DNA from: Kaistella solincola
GTDB lineage: Bacteria > Bacteroidota > Bacteroidia > Flavobacteriales > Weeksellaceae
NCBI RefSeq assembly: GCF_000812875.1
Contig: NZ_JSYK01000003.1
Coordinates: forward strand, 124,001-188,000
Length of the DNA: 64,000 bases
Reading direction: 5' to 3'
Made by a program: the position numbers and the translations under genes
Notes under the pieces: generated by a model
Database searches by the model: none
Told to the model about the DNA's origin: nothing
The model's input: only the letters and a program-made list of their open reading frames with translations
Shown: positions 17,491-27,264 of the stretch, in pieces
Numbering within the stretch: the stretch's first letter is position 1
Layout of the letters: each line of letters begins with the position of its first letter

Positions 17491-18417
17491 TTGAAAGACG
17501 CCTTAGTGACAATAATTGTAATAACTTACAACTCTGAAAAATACGTTTTGGAAACGCTTGAAAGTGCACGAGACCAGACCTACCAGAATATTGAACTTGT
17601 TATTGCGGATGACGGGTCCACCGATAACACTATTGAAATATGCAGAAAGTGGTTATTAGACAATAAACAAAGATTTTTAGGATCTAAAATAGTTACCACA
17701 CCAGTGAATACCGGAATTTCCGCGAATTGCAACAGAGGATTGCAGGCATCGTCCGGCGATTGGATTAAGTTTATAGCCGGAGATGATATGTTGCGCACTC
17801 ATTGTATTCGGACCTATATAGATTATATAGCGGCTCACTCCGATTGCAATTTTCTACATTCAAAAGTTCAGAAATATATGGAAGTCTTTTCTGAAGAGAC
17901 TATAATACCAAAAAAAAATACTGAAAAACTGCAGCTTAATCGCAATGATATTTCTGCGGAAGAACAATTCCAGATATTATTGCGATTTAATGGAGTGAAC
18001 GCTCCATCGACTTTTATTTCTAAAAAAGTGTTCGAGATTGTTGGAAATTTTAACGAATGTTTTAAAATGTGGGAAGATAGACCGATGTGGTTAGCGATAA
18101 CAAACGGAGGGATAAGATTGGATTTTATGGATACAATAACGGTAAACTATCGTGTCCATATGGATTCAGCGACTTTTTATAGAAGACCCAATACTATTTT
18201 TACGGACTCCCAAATTCAGAAAGAAATGTTTTTATTAAAATACTCTAGGAATTTTGGTCTGATAGAAAGAGTATTGAAATGGATAAATTTTAAAAGAAAA
18301 ATACTCTTTCAAAAAATAGGTTTAAATAATTCATCTAATTTTGCAAAACGGCTCAATTTACTAACAGGATTTATACTGGATTATAGTATTGCAAGGATTA
18401 ACGAAAAGTATAAATAA
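17491..18417 (+). CDS. GT2 family glycosyltransferase (TTG start)
   Basis: 308 aa. It has VTIIVITYNSEKYVLETLES at the N-terminus, ADDGSTDNTIEI near 35-46 and FIAGDDM near 92-98 (metal site), with no membrane segment. The only plausible start is TTG 17491: an in-frame stop lies 15 nt upstream and the beta-strand directly follows. The preceding 243 nt are very AT-rich with no consensus promoter. It lies between the formyltransferase and the ATP-grasp remnant and may transfer the formylated amino sugar (speculative). Confidence 0.83.
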   Translation: MKDALVTIIVITYNSEKYVLETLESARDQTYQNIELVIADDGSTDNTIEICRKWLLDNKQRFLGSKIVTTPVNTGISANCNRGLQASSGDWIKFIAGDDMLRTHCIRTYIDYIAAHSDCNFLHSKVQKYMEVFSEETIIPKKNTEKLQLNRNDISAEEQFQILLRFNGVNAPSTFISKKVFEIVGNFNECFKMWEDRPMWLAITNGGIRLDFMDTITVNYRVHMDSATFYRRPNTIFTDSQIQKEMFLLKYSRNFGLIERVLKWINFKRKILFQKIGLNNSSNFAKRLNLLTGFILDYSIARINEKYK

Positions 18418-18502
18418 GGTCAATAATTGGCATTTAACTTAAACTTTATTTATTCCATATTCGTGAATCATCGAGTATGTTTACAACTATAATGCATTAA
18501 TG

Positions 18503-18530
18503 ACGCAAAAGCACCTTGTCATTATTGCGT
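18503..18530 (+). repeat. Small inverted repeat in gap
   Basis: ACGCAA (18503-18508) and TTGCGT (18525-18530) form a 6-bp inverted repeat with a 16-nt loop in the 244-nt gap after the GT2 gene. There is no T tract. Its role is unknown; it may be chance. Confidence 0.2.
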
Positions 18531-18661
18531 AAAGATTAAATATTAAAAATTTCGTTAAACGTACGATGAACTAAATTCTATTTGGGGGATAGGAAGTTCG
18601 CCAACATTTATAATATAAATGAAATGCATTTTGGACACTACATATTTTAAATATAAAAGCA

Positions 18662-19694
18662 ATGAAAATAGGTATACAAAGTAGTACAAAAGGATTTTGT
18701 AAAAAATGGATTGAATATTGTGAAGATAACGATATTCATTATAAGCTTATAAATGTTTATCAAAATAATGTAATTGACCAATTAAAAGATTGTGACGCTT
18801 TTATGTGGCATCATGATCATTTAAGCAAAAAAGATAATCAACTCGCAAAGCGCATGCTTACTGCTTTGGAGCATTCGGGAAAAGTATGTTTTCCCTCTAT
18901 TTATGAAAATTGGCATTATGACGATAAACTTGCCCAAAAATATTTGTTGGAAGCGATTAATGCGCCTCTCATTCCTTCTTATTTATTTTATGAAAAACGA
19001 AGCTTTAGATTGGGCTAGGGCGAGTACATTTCCTAAAATCTTTAAATTGACTGGAGGTGCCGGTTCCAGCAATGTTAAGTTGATCAAAAACCAACAGCAA
19101 GCTAATGAAATTATTCGGAAAGCGTTTGGAAAAGGTCATAGTATTTTTGACCAAAGAAAATATATTCTTCAAGAAGGTATTTCAAAATATCGAAAAAATA
19201 AATCTGTGATTTCTTTATTTAAAAGTTTTTACCGTTCATTAAAACCTGTAAATAAAGATTGGGTTAATCATATAGAAAAAGACTATGTGTACTTTCAGGA
19301 ATTTATGCCTGGTAATGATTATGACAGCAGAATAATTGTAGTGAATCAAAATAAAGTATTTGGTTACAAAAGATTTAATAGGGAAAAAGATTTTAGAGCT
19401 TCTGGGAGTGGTAATTTTGAACATTATCACCCTCAAAATGTAGATGAAAGAGTATTGAAGATTGCTTTGGAAATAGCTCGAAAGCTTAAAATGAATAGTG
19501 TTGCGTATGATTTTATTTACGATAAAGATGATCAACCTATTATTATTGAAATAACTTTCGCATACGGTACGAAAGGTGCCAACAAAAGTCCAGGTTATTG
19601 GGATGAGAATTTGGAATGGCATGACGGAATTTTGGATAAATTCCCATATTGGATGGTCGAACAGATTATAAAAAAAGTTAACAATAGAAAGTAA
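18662..19694 (+). pseudogene. Frameshifted ATP-grasp (RimK-like) ligase
   Basis: The first frame (18662-19018) gives a pre-ATP-grasp domain including WHHDHLSKKDNQLAKRM and YENWHYDDKLAQKYLLEAI, ending at TAG. The second frame continues with KIFKLTGGAGSSNVKLI, VYFQEFMPGNDYDSRI and a late acidic motif IIIEITFAYG, as in ATP-grasp enzymes. The frames join at an A5 run (18993-18997): removing one A gives a continuous 343-aa protein, exactly in register. ATP-grasp ligases couple a carboxylate to an amine; here the target could be a uronic acid such as GalNAcA (inference). It may be a genuine mutation or a homopolymer sequencing error, because no second lesion is seen. Confidence 0.8.
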
Positions 19695-19697
19695 GGC

Positions 19698-20789
19698 ATG
19701 CAAATCAAAACAATCACCTGTCATGAAGTATATAATCACGGGGCTACACTGCAGGAATACGCTTTGCTTAAGCATCTAAATAAGTTGGGACATGATGCGG
19801 AAGTGATTCATTATAAACCACCGTATCTTTCCGCTCATTTCAACCTTACAGCTATAGGTAATTCTAAGTTCAACCTACCTCTCATTAAAGAATTGTATGT
19901 CCTGGTAAAACTCCCTAAAAGGGTTAGAATGCTGAAACGTAAAAAAGCCTTTGATGCATTTCATAGCAAATATATTCCTACAGCAAAGCAATTATATACT
20001 TCGAACGAAGAATTGAAGAATGATTTACCCAATGCAGATGCTTTTATTTGTGGTAGTGACCAAATTTGGAACTCTTTTTTCCAAAACGGAAAAGATCCGG
20101 CATTTTATCTCAATTTCGTGCCGGATGAAAAATTGAAAATCTCTTATGCTGCTTCCTTCGCTATTGATGAATTAGAAAATGAAGTAAAACCTTTGGTACG
20201 GGATAATGTAAAACGTTTAAATGCGGTTGGAGTACGGGAAACTTCAGGAATCCGTATATTAAATGATTTAGGAATCACCGCGGCAACACAGGTTCTTGAT
20301 CCTGTTTTTTTATTGGATAAAGACCATTGGGAAAAATTTACTTTCCCCATAAAAGAAAAATTTATATTTGTTTATGATTTTGACTCTAATCCGTTAATCA
20401 AAGAAATCGCCTTAAAACTTCAGAAAGAAAACGGTTACGCCATTTACTCTGTTAACTCAAATGTGGATTATGCCGACAAAAATTTCTATTTAGAAGGGCC
20501 AGAGACATTTTTAAGTCTCGTCTCGCAATCTCAATTAAATATTACCAACTCTTTCCATTCCGTGGCATTTTCTTTAATTTTTAATCAGCAGCTGGTGGTT
20601 GTAAATCGGGAGGAAAAAATCAATACGCGTATGCGGGATTTACTAGGGTTGTTTGATTTGGATGACTATCTGATTTCCAGTTACCAGGATTTCACATTAT
20701 GGAAAAAAATAGATTACAGTGTATCCAATCCATTTATTCAGCAAAAGATAGAGGAGTCTAAACAGTTCTTAATTCAATCATTACGATAA
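19698..20789 (+). CDS. Polysaccharide pyruvyl transferase family protein
   Basis: 363 aa, full family length. Landmarks are the N-terminal NHGATLQEYAL, the substrate loop FICGSDQIWN (about 114-123), KISYAASFA, VGVRETSGIRIL and the late NSFHSVAFSLIF (about 280-291). The family adds a pyruvate ketal from phosphoenolpyruvate to a sugar in the growing repeat unit, giving it an extra negative charge. It starts 3 nt after the ATP-grasp remnant and overlaps the next GT4 gene by one base, so it is part of a tight operon. Confidence 0.86.
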   Translation: MQIKTITCHEVYNHGATLQEYALLKHLNKLGHDAEVIHYKPPYLSAHFNLTAIGNSKFNLPLIKELYVLVKLPKRVRMLKRKKAFDAFHSKYIPTAKQLYTSNEELKNDLPNADAFICGSDQIWNSFFQNGKDPAFYLNFVPDEKLKISYAASFAIDELENEVKPLVRDNVKRLNAVGVRETSGIRILNDLGITAATQVLDPVFLLDKDHWEKFTFPIKEKFIFVYDFDSNPLIKEIALKLQKENGYAIYSVNSNVDYADKNFYLEGPETFLSLVSQSQLNITNSFHSVAFSLIFNQQLVVVNREEKINTRMRDLLGLFDLDDYLISSYQDFTLWKKIDYSVSNPFIQQKIEESKQFLIQSLR

Positions 20790-21919
20790 TGATTAAAATA
20801 CTTTTTTTTATCGAGTCGCTTGAACATGGTGGTGCTGAGAAGAGTCTTGTAACTTTACTGAAGCATTTAGATTTTTCCAAATATGAAATTGAAATCTCTA
20901 CGATAAAAAAAGAAGGGGCACTGAAAAATCAACTGCCTCCCGAGGTAACTTTTACCCATATGAAATTTAATTTTAGTATGATTAGCAAATTAAAATTTCA
21001 ATTATATAAAAAATTTTTAACAAAACGCCACAATGCCCAGTACTTTTGGAAAGCGTATCAAAGTGATATACCAGCTTCCCAAAAGACCTATGATGTCGCG
21101 GTAGGGTGGGGACAAGGGTTCGCCACCTATTACGTTGCTGAAAAGGTTCCTGCAAAAAAGAAAATCGCTTGGGTAAATACCAATTATGATGAAGCAGGCT
21201 ATATATTTTCCCACGATGAACCGCTCTATTCCACTTATGATAAAATTAATGGAGTTTCCTCTTTTGCAGTGGATATAATGCGAAATTATATCGATGGTGA
21301 TAAATTGATACAGATTAATAATATAATTGATGAGGCCGAGGTTCTTGCAAAAAGTAAATTAAAATGTCCAATAGAATTTGATAATACTATATTTAATATT
21401 GTTTCAGTTGGGAGATTAGCTAAACCAAAAGCTTTCGAAATCAGTTTACAGGCCGCCAAATTATTGAAAGATCGAAAGGTGAAATTTCAGTGGTATATTG
21501 TTGGTGATGGCTCGGAAAGAGAATTTTTAGAAACTTTGCGAAGAGATTTATCAGTAGAAAATGAAATTACTTTTGTAGGATTTGATACAAATCCCTACAC
21601 ATATATGCAACAGGCTGATCTATATGTTCAAACCTCTCGCTTTGAAGGTTTGGGCCGCACTTTAATTGAAGCTGCAATTTTGAAAAAACCAATTGTGGTC
21701 ACAGATTTTGATACGGCTTTTTCTTTAGTAGATCAATACAAAACAGGGATTATTACTCAAAAGGACCCTGCTGCCGTCGCTGACGCAATTTATAAATTAT
21801 ATGAAAATAGACACCTCTATTTAAAAATGGTATCAGCTCTCGACTCCAGGGCTGAAAATAGGGCAGATTCAGTAACCAAAAAGTTCGATGATCTAATTGT
21901 AGATTTATGCGAAAAATAA
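20789..21919 (+). CDS. GT4 family glycosyltransferase
   Basis: 376 aa GT-B protein. N-terminal FFIESLEHGGAEKSLVTLL is the typical acceptor-side glycine motif. The C-terminal half has VSVGRLAKPKAFEISLQAAK, YIVGDGSERE and the donor-site motif TSRFEGLGRTLIEAA (EX7E type). It starts on the last base of the previous stop and overlaps the next gene by 13 nt, so it is translationally coupled. It adds one sugar at the cytoplasmic face; donor unknown. Confidence 0.87.
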   Translation: MIKILFFIESLEHGGAEKSLVTLLKHLDFSKYEIEISTIKKEGALKNQLPPEVTFTHMKFNFSMISKLKFQLYKKFLTKRHNAQYFWKAYQSDIPASQKTYDVAVGWGQGFATYYVAEKVPAKKKIAWVNTNYDEAGYIFSHDEPLYSTYDKINGVSSFAVDIMRNYIDGDKLIQINNIIDEAEVLAKSKLKCPIEFDNTIFNIVSVGRLAKPKAFEISLQAAKLLKDRKVKFQWYIVGDGSEREFLETLRRDLSVENEITFVGFDTNPYTYMQQADLYVQTSRFEGLGRTLIEAAILKKPIVVTDFDTAFSLVDQYKTGIITQKDPAAVADAIYKLYENRHLYLKMVSALDSRAENRADSVTKKFDDLIVDLCEK

Positions 21920-23010
21920 AACTTCTCTACATTACGAACGGCATTAACGGCGCAGGCGGCCTCGAGCGGGTGCTCTCTATAAAAGGCTCTTACCTCGCGG
22001 AGAATTATAATTATGAGGTCACCATTCTATCCTTAAATGATAATCACCAAAATCCGTTTTATATCTTCAGTAACCGGATTAAAATGCATTCGATTTCCGT
22101 TAAAGGCAATCCAATTCAATATCTTTCCGCCTATAAAAAAGGCGTACAAAATATAGTGACGGAATTGCACCCTGATATTATTTCGGTTTGCGACGACGGT
22201 TTAAAAGGGTTTTTTGTTCCAAGTCTAATCAAAACACCTGCAAAAATTATTTATGAACGGCATGCCTCCATTCGATTAAATACAGGTAAAGGAATAATTG
22301 GTAAGATTTCGGCCTGGATAATGAAAAAACAATCATCCAAATTCGATCGGTTCGTCGTCTTAACTCCCACCAACATCAACGAATGGTCAGGCAGTAATAT
22401 TATTGCCATTCCCAATCCGCTGAGTTTTAATCCCACGGCGAGCAGCTCCCTGGATCAGAGGAAAATAATTGTGGTGGGTTCTCATTCTTACCATAAAGGA
22501 TTTGATAGTTTAGTCGAAATTTGGAAAAATATAGAATTAAAATTTCCCAAATGGGAATTACATGTGTACGGGAAAATAGATGAGGATCAGACCTATGTTA
22601 AACAGGCTGAAGCTTTACATCTCCAGCATGTTCATTTCCATAATCCGGTGAAAGATATTCAAAAAGAATATTTAAACTCCTCCATCATGCTGTTGCCTTC
22701 CCGGTCGGAAGGATTCGGCATGGTGCTGATTGAGGCGATGGCCTGTGGCGTTCCCTGTATTTCTTTTGACTGTCCTTCAGGGCCCAGAGATATTATCACA
22801 GACGGCGAAGATGGTTTTATTATTGAAGATCAACACAAATTTGCTTTTGAACAGGCAGTTGAAAAGCTCATTAAAGATGACCAGCTGCGGAAAAAATTGG
22901 GCGCTCAGGCAAAAATTAATGCGCAGGAATATACAGTTAATCTGATAGTAGAAAGATGGAATAATCTCTTTCAATCTCTTCTAAACAAGCAGAGTAATCA
23001 ACTCCAATAA
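21907..23010 (+). CDS. GT4 family glycosyltransferase
   Basis: 367 aa. It shows GINGAGGLERVLS at the N-terminus and, in the donor domain, VVGSHSYHKGFDSLVEIW, SRSEGFGMVLIEAMACG (EX7E) and SFDCPSGPRDI. The CPSGP signature groups it with the next gene and with AmsD-like transferases. It overlaps its upstream neighbour by 13 nt. It is probably one of three consecutive GT4 steps on the region A repeat unit. Confidence 0.86.
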   Translation: MRKIKLLYITNGINGAGGLERVLSIKGSYLAENYNYEVTILSLNDNHQNPFYIFSNRIKMHSISVKGNPIQYLSAYKKGVQNIVTELHPDIISVCDDGLKGFFVPSLIKTPAKIIYERHASIRLNTGKGIIGKISAWIMKKQSSKFDRFVVLTPTNINEWSGSNIIAIPNPLSFNPTASSSLDQRKIIVVGSHSYHKGFDSLVEIWKNIELKFPKWELHVYGKIDEDQTYVKQAEALHLQHVHFHNPVKDIQKEYLNSSIMLLPSRSEGFGMVLIEAMACGVPCISFDCPSGPRDIITDGEDGFIIEDQHKFAFEQAVEKLIKDDQLRKKLGAQAKINAQEYTVNLIVERWNNLFQSLLNKQSNQLQ

Positions 23011-23018
23011 AAAATCTC

Positions 23019-23026
23019 TATTTTTG
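23019..23026 (+). promoter_or_regulatory. Partial promoter (-7 element only)
   Basis: TATTTTTG in the 46-nt gap before the next GT4 gene matches TAnnTTTG, but no TTG lies at the right distance upstream. Confidence 0.25.
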
Positions 23027-23056
23027 CCGAAGTTAATTTAAAATCTACCTCACCTG

Positions 23057-24160
23057 ATGAATATCCTTATTAGTACTGACCAAATTTATCTGCATGGCGG
23101 CATCGAAAAAGTAATGGCAACAAAGGTGAATTATTGGGCAAACCTGCCGGACACTAAGGTATTTATTGTCACCACAGAGCAGCGGGAAAATGCGCCCTGT
23201 TATGTTTTGGATTATAAAGTAAAGTTGATCGATTTAAATATCAATTACGACCGGTCAAAATCTTATTTTTCTGCGCATAACCTGAAAAAGTCCTTATCTC
23301 ATTTCCGCAGACAGAAGAAACTATTTAAAGAATTAGAACCTGATGTTATTATCTCGCCCAATATTAATTTCGACCATTACTGGTTGCCCTTTATTAAAGA
23401 AAAATCAAAGCTTATTAAAGAACGCCACTCCTCTAGATATCAGGAAGCTGATAGACGAAAAAGTGCCTCATTTTTAAAAGGAATAAAATTCAGGCTGGAT
23501 GACTGGATCGATTCCCGCTACGATCATATTGTGGTGCTCAATGAAGATGAAAAAAAATATGTAAAGTCAGATAATGCGGTGGTGATTCCCAATCCGGTAG
23601 CATTAACTGATCTTCGGGCAGATCTTTCTAAAAAACAGGTGATTGCAGCGGGTCGATTATCTCCGGTGAAAGGATTTGATGACTTAATAAATGCCTGGGC
23701 GGAGGTACACGCAGAATTTCCGGACTGGCAGCTGCACTTTTACGGTCAGGATTATTTGGGTACGCAGGCACAGCTGCAAAAGCAAATAGAGGTGCGGGGC
23801 TTAAATCGGTCAGTTTTTTTTAAGGGAAATGTGGATAATCTGCCTGAAACTATGACCCACTACAGTATTTATGCAATGACGTCGGAGACGGAATGCTTTC
23901 CTATGGTTTTACTAGAAGCTTTGTCGGTGGGGCTACCGGTAGTTTCTTATGATTCTCCACATGGACCGAAAAACATTCTTCTAAATGAGCAAGATTCTTT
24001 TCTCATTCCTTACAAAAAAATTGATATTTTTGCAGTGCACTTGAAAAAGCTTATAGCAGATGAGCGACTTCGCCGAAAATTTGGGCAGGAAGCAATCAAA
24101 AATGTACAAAGGTTTGATCTGTTAAATGTAATGAAGAAGTGGGAAATTGTTTTTCATTAA
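23057..24160 (+). CDS. GT4 family glycosyltransferase
   Basis: 367 aa. It resembles its upstream neighbour in layout: STDQIYLHGGIEKVMATK at the N-terminus, AAGRLSPVKGFDDLINAW, TSETECFPMVLLEALSVG (EX7E) and SYDSPHGPKNIL. The two are likely ancient paralogues. The 46-nt spacer contains a possible -7 element. It acts in the cytoplasm or at the inner-membrane face; specificity unknown. Confidence 0.86.
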   Translation: MNILISTDQIYLHGGIEKVMATKVNYWANLPDTKVFIVTTEQRENAPCYVLDYKVKLIDLNINYDRSKSYFSAHNLKKSLSHFRRQKKLFKELEPDVIISPNINFDHYWLPFIKEKSKLIKERHSSRYQEADRRKSASFLKGIKFRLDDWIDSRYDHIVVLNEDEKKYVKSDNAVVIPNPVALTDLRADLSKKQVIAAGRLSPVKGFDDLINAWAEVHAEFPDWQLHFYGQDYLGTQAQLQKQIEVRGLNRSVFFKGNVDNLPETMTHYSIYAMTSETECFPMVLLEALSVGLPVVSYDSPHGPKNILLNEQDSFLIPYKKIDIFAVHLKKLIADERLRRKFGQEAIKNVQRFDLLNVMKKWEIVFH

Positions 24161-24180
24161 CCCTAATTTAATTTATATTT

Positions 24181-25275
24181 TTGTTCGACTGGATACCCTT
24201 ACCATTATATACTCCCACTTACTTTAATACTTTATTGTTGGTGGCATTACTTATTTTACTTCATGCCTCTCAGTATGATATAAGAGATCGAACAAGTATC
24301 GATTTTTTTAATATCACAGGTTATTTTTTGGTTGTTTTAATAATTTTGTTTATTGGATTACGACCTATTAGTGGTCGTTATTTTGGTGATACATCCACAT
24401 ACAATCAAATATATAGTTTAATGGAGAGTGGCCAAGAGGTGGAAATACGAAAAGATTTTGTATTCAATTACTTTATGAAATTCTGTTCTAATTTTATAAA
24501 TATACATGGTTTCTTTCTACTGGTTAGTATTATTTATGTAACGCCCTGTTTGTTGTTTTCGAAAAAATATTTTGGACAATACTGGTTCTTTGCCTTCTTT
24601 ATGTTTATCGCTTCCTATTCTTTTTGGTCATATGGTACAAATGGTCTACGAAATGGTTTGGGTACAGCATTTTTCATTCTTGGTCTCTATTTTTATAACA
24701 GAAAGAGAGTAATGTATATTTTCTTCGCAACAGGTTATTTTATGCATGCTTCAATACTAATACCGATTGCAGCATTTCTCGTTTCTGGATTTTATAAAAA
24801 CCCAAAAGCTTACTTTTATATTTGGCTGGCAAGTATACCACTTTCTCTTGCGGGAGGAAGTGCATGGATCTCATTTTTTGGTTCTCTCGGCATAGCTGAA
24901 GATAGAACGGCAGGTTATCTTACTGACGCGGAAATAAATCTTGAACAATTTTCACAAACTGGTTTTCGATGGGATTTTTTGCTGTACAGTGCGTCTGCCG
25001 TTTTTGCAGGGTGGTACTTTATTTTTAAGAAGAATATCACTGATAGGTTTTATATACATCTTTTTGGCATATTTTGTATTTCCAATGCCTTTTGGATTCT
25101 TGTTATTACAGCTGCTTTTAGCAACAGATTTGCCTACCTCTCTTGGTTTTTAATGCCGGCTGTTATTGCCTATCCCATGTTTCGATATAAAATCTGGAAT
25201 GATCAGTACAAAATATTTGCACTTATTTTATTCGCCTATTTTATGTTTACTTACTTCATGAATGTTATCAAATAA
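24181..25275 (+). CDS. EpsG/Wzy-like polysaccharide polymerase (region A)
   Basis: 364 aa, about 9-10 membrane segments. FIGLRPISGRYFGDTSTY near residues 60-77, then NGLRNGLGTAFFILGLYFY near 157-175 and HASILIPIA, follow the EpsG-family pattern (conserved arginine, an aspartate-rich loop, RxG and HxS). It would link repeat units in the periplasm. The apparent start is TTG 24181, which coincides with a TATTTTTG promoter-like element (24176-24183). No in-frame ATG occurs nearby, so the start is uncertain. It overlaps the next GT2 by one base. It is AT-rich, as is common for Wzy genes. Confidence 0.78.
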   Translation: MFDWIPLPLYTPTYFNTLLLVALLILLHASQYDIRDRTSIDFFNITGYFLVVLIILFIGLRPISGRYFGDTSTYNQIYSLMESGQEVEIRKDFVFNYFMKFCSNFINIHGFFLLVSIIYVTPCLLFSKKYFGQYWFFAFFMFIASYSFWSYGTNGLRNGLGTAFFILGLYFYNRKRVMYIFFATGYFMHASILIPIAAFLVSGFYKNPKAYFYIWLASIPLSLAGGSAWISFFGSLGIAEDRTAGYLTDAEINLEQFSQTGFRWDFLLYSASAVFAGWYFIFKKNITDRFYIHLFGIFCISNAFWILVITAAFSNRFAYLSWFLMPAVIAYPMFRYKIWNDQYKIFALILFAYFMFTYFMNVIK

Positions 25276-26150
25276 TGAAAAGAATTACCGTTTTCACTCC
25301 AACGTACAACAGGGCATATCTCCTACCACGACTCTATGAGAGTTTGTGTAACCAAACGTCAAAAGATTTCCTTTGGCTCGTGATCGACGATGGTTCTTCT
25401 GATGATACCGGAAAACTCATTCAAAAATGGCAATCTGAGAAAAGAATTGAAATTCAATACCATTATAAAAAAAATGGCGGCATGCATACGGGTCATAATG
25501 CAGCCTACAAAGTCATTGCTACGGAATTGAATGTTTGTATCGATTCTGATGATTATATGCCGGATGATGGTGTTGACAAAATTCTTACATGCTGGTCGAA
25601 TATAAAAAATAAAGACAAAATATCTGGAATAGTCGGGTTAGATGCAACTGCCAACGGACAAGTTCTTGGCAGTAGAATGCCGGCAGACATTACGCAGGGA
25701 TCATACCACGACCTTTACACAAAATACAAGGCTACAGGTGATAAAAAATTTGTTCTTAGAACTGCAGAAGTTAAAAGATTCCCTCTTTATCCCGAGTACA
25801 AAAATGAAAAGCTGGTACCCTTAGGTATTTTATATATAATGATGGGTGAAAAAAAACCATTTGTTTTTTTAGATGATGTACTGTGTATTGTGGAATATCA
25901 GGAAGGTGGATCTTCAAATACTATATTTAAACAATACATGCAATCTCCCAGAGGTTTTGCCTATGCCCGACGTATTGGTAAAAAATACAGTGATAATTTG
26001 TTTCGAAATCTGATCCAATCCATGCATATCGGCGTATCTGCAATATTTGCAAATGATTTATCCCTACTCCTCAGTGGTCCTAAACTTTATCAAAACTTAT
26101 TGATGTTCCCTTTTGCTATACTATTGGCTATTTTTATAAAGTTAAAATAA
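25275..26150 (+). CDS. GT2 family glycosyltransferase
   Basis: 291 aa. It has ITVFTPTYNRAYLLPRLYES at the N-terminus, VIDDGSSDDTGKLI near 36-49, KNGGMHTGHNAAY and CIDSDDYMPDD near 91-101 (metal site). The last 25 residues form one hydrophobic segment (LLMFPFAILLAIFI) that may anchor it to the inner membrane. It is coupled to the polymerase gene by a one-base overlap and is followed within 1 nt by the ATP-grasp protein. Confidence 0.86.
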   Translation: MKRITVFTPTYNRAYLLPRLYESLCNQTSKDFLWLVIDDGSSDDTGKLIQKWQSEKRIEIQYHYKKNGGMHTGHNAAYKVIATELNVCIDSDDYMPDDGVDKILTCWSNIKNKDKISGIVGLDATANGQVLGSRMPADITQGSYHDLYTKYKATGDKKFVLRTAEVKRFPLYPEYKNEKLVPLGILYIMMGEKKPFVFLDDVLCIVEYQEGGSSNTIFKQYMQSPRGFAYARRIGKKYSDNLFRNLIQSMHIGVSAIFANDLSLLLSGPKLYQNLLMFPFAILLAIFIKLK

Positions 26151-26151
26151 T

Positions 26152-27264
26152 ATGAAAAAAATTTATAACCGATATATTCGTATAATCGAAAATTTTCTAG
26201 GCCAAAATCAGTATTTGAAAATGTGGGTTGCGGAGCATTATGCGCTACGGAAAAAAAGAAATTTGACCAAAAATGTGAGATGGAGCAAAGATCAGGAAAA
26301 AGAGTTTAAAAGTTTTTGGAAAGACAATTATAAAGTTATCAATAGTGATGGGGTAAAATTTTTTCAGGCGTTTAATGATCAGTTCAATGCTGAGTACATT
26401 CCAGACTATCTCTATGCTACTGAAATAGAATCAAAATTTAATTCTTATCTCTATTCAAAAATTTATAGCGATAAAGGCTTGCTGGATATATTATATAAAA
26501 ATAAAACCAAAGCACTTACTCCCAAAACTATCCTTTTAAATAGCGAGGGAATATTGTATAATTCCGAGCGCCACATTATAAGCAAAGAAGAAGCGAAAGA
26601 TATTTTATCATCAGTAGAGTCCGCCGTCATAAAACCTACCGTTGGTGGTAATTCAGGAAAGGGAGTGATTGTAGGTACATTTAATAAGGACGGATTCGAT
26701 ACAAATGAAGATTTTAGCATTTTTTCCCTATTATCTCAAGAGCAGAAAAATTTTATTGTGCAGGAAAAGATTACACAATCTGATGAGCTAAACAAACTTT
26801 ATCCCAATTCGATTAATACATTTAGAGTAATAACCTTTGTTGCCGACTCGGCAGTTCATTTAGCTCCTATAAGTTTACGGTTAGGAAGTGGTGGGAATGT
26901 CATCGATAATATCCATGCAGGCGGCTTAGTAGTCGGATTAGATGAAAAAGGTGAGTTGATGAAATACGCTTTTCAACTGGGATACTCCAATACGAAAAGA
27001 AGATTCACCGAACATCCTGATACCAAGGTAAGCTTTCAAAATTTTAGAATATCTGGACTATCAGATGTAATAAATTCTGCTAAAAGACTGCACGAATTTA
27101 CACCCAATGCTAAAATAATTTCTTGGGATTTTACAATAAATGAAAAATATCAGCCGATTCTAGTTGAAGCTAATTTTTTAGGACAGTCAATTTGGTTCAG
27201 TCAAATAACTTCGGGTGAAAGTATTTTTCGGAAATATACGTCGTCAATTTTGAAACAACTGTAA
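26152..27264 (+). CDS. Sugar-transfer-associated ATP-grasp protein
   Basis: 370 aa. After an N-terminal helical region (1-110) comes an ATP-grasp-like domain with AVIKPTVGGNSGKGVIVG (about 160-177), FIVQEKI, SINTFRVITFV (about 222-232), RLGSGGNVIDNIHAGGLVVG and the acidic end motif ILVEANFLGQS. These fit the ATPgrasp_ST family found in capsule loci. The reaction is not firmly known; amide or ester ligation of a small acid or amine to sugar is plausible. It is intact, unlike the other ATP-grasp gene at 18662. It directly abuts the next GT4 gene. Confidence 0.78.
   Translation: MKKIYNRYIRIIENFLGQNQYLKMWVAEHYALRKKRNLTKNVRWSKDQEKEFKSFWKDNYKVINSDGVKFFQAFNDQFNAEYIPDYLYATEIESKFNSYLYSKIYSDKGLLDILYKNKTKALTPKTILLNSEGILYNSERHIISKEEAKDILSSVESAVIKPTVGGNSGKGVIVGTFNKDGFDTNEDFSIFSLLSQEQKNFIVQEKITQSDELNKLYPNSINTFRVITFVADSAVHLAPISLRLGSGGNVIDNIHAGGLVVGLDEKGELMKYAFQLGYSNTKRRFTEHPDTKVSFQNFRISGLSDVINSAKRLHEFTPNAKIISWDFTINEKYQPILVEANFLGQSIWFSQITSGESIFRKYTSSILKQL

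Noticed and set aside
18993-18997. Programmed ribosomal frameshift at the A5 run
   Set aside because: Joining the halves needs a +1 shift. The common A-rich slippery sites give -1 shifts, and no stimulating structure is apparent. A mutation or sequencing error is simpler.
18903-19694. Separate 263-aa gene starting at 18903
   Set aside because: Its first ~30 residues are a shadow of the ATP-grasp N-terminal frame; family sequence begins only after the A5 run. It is the second half of one frameshifted gene.
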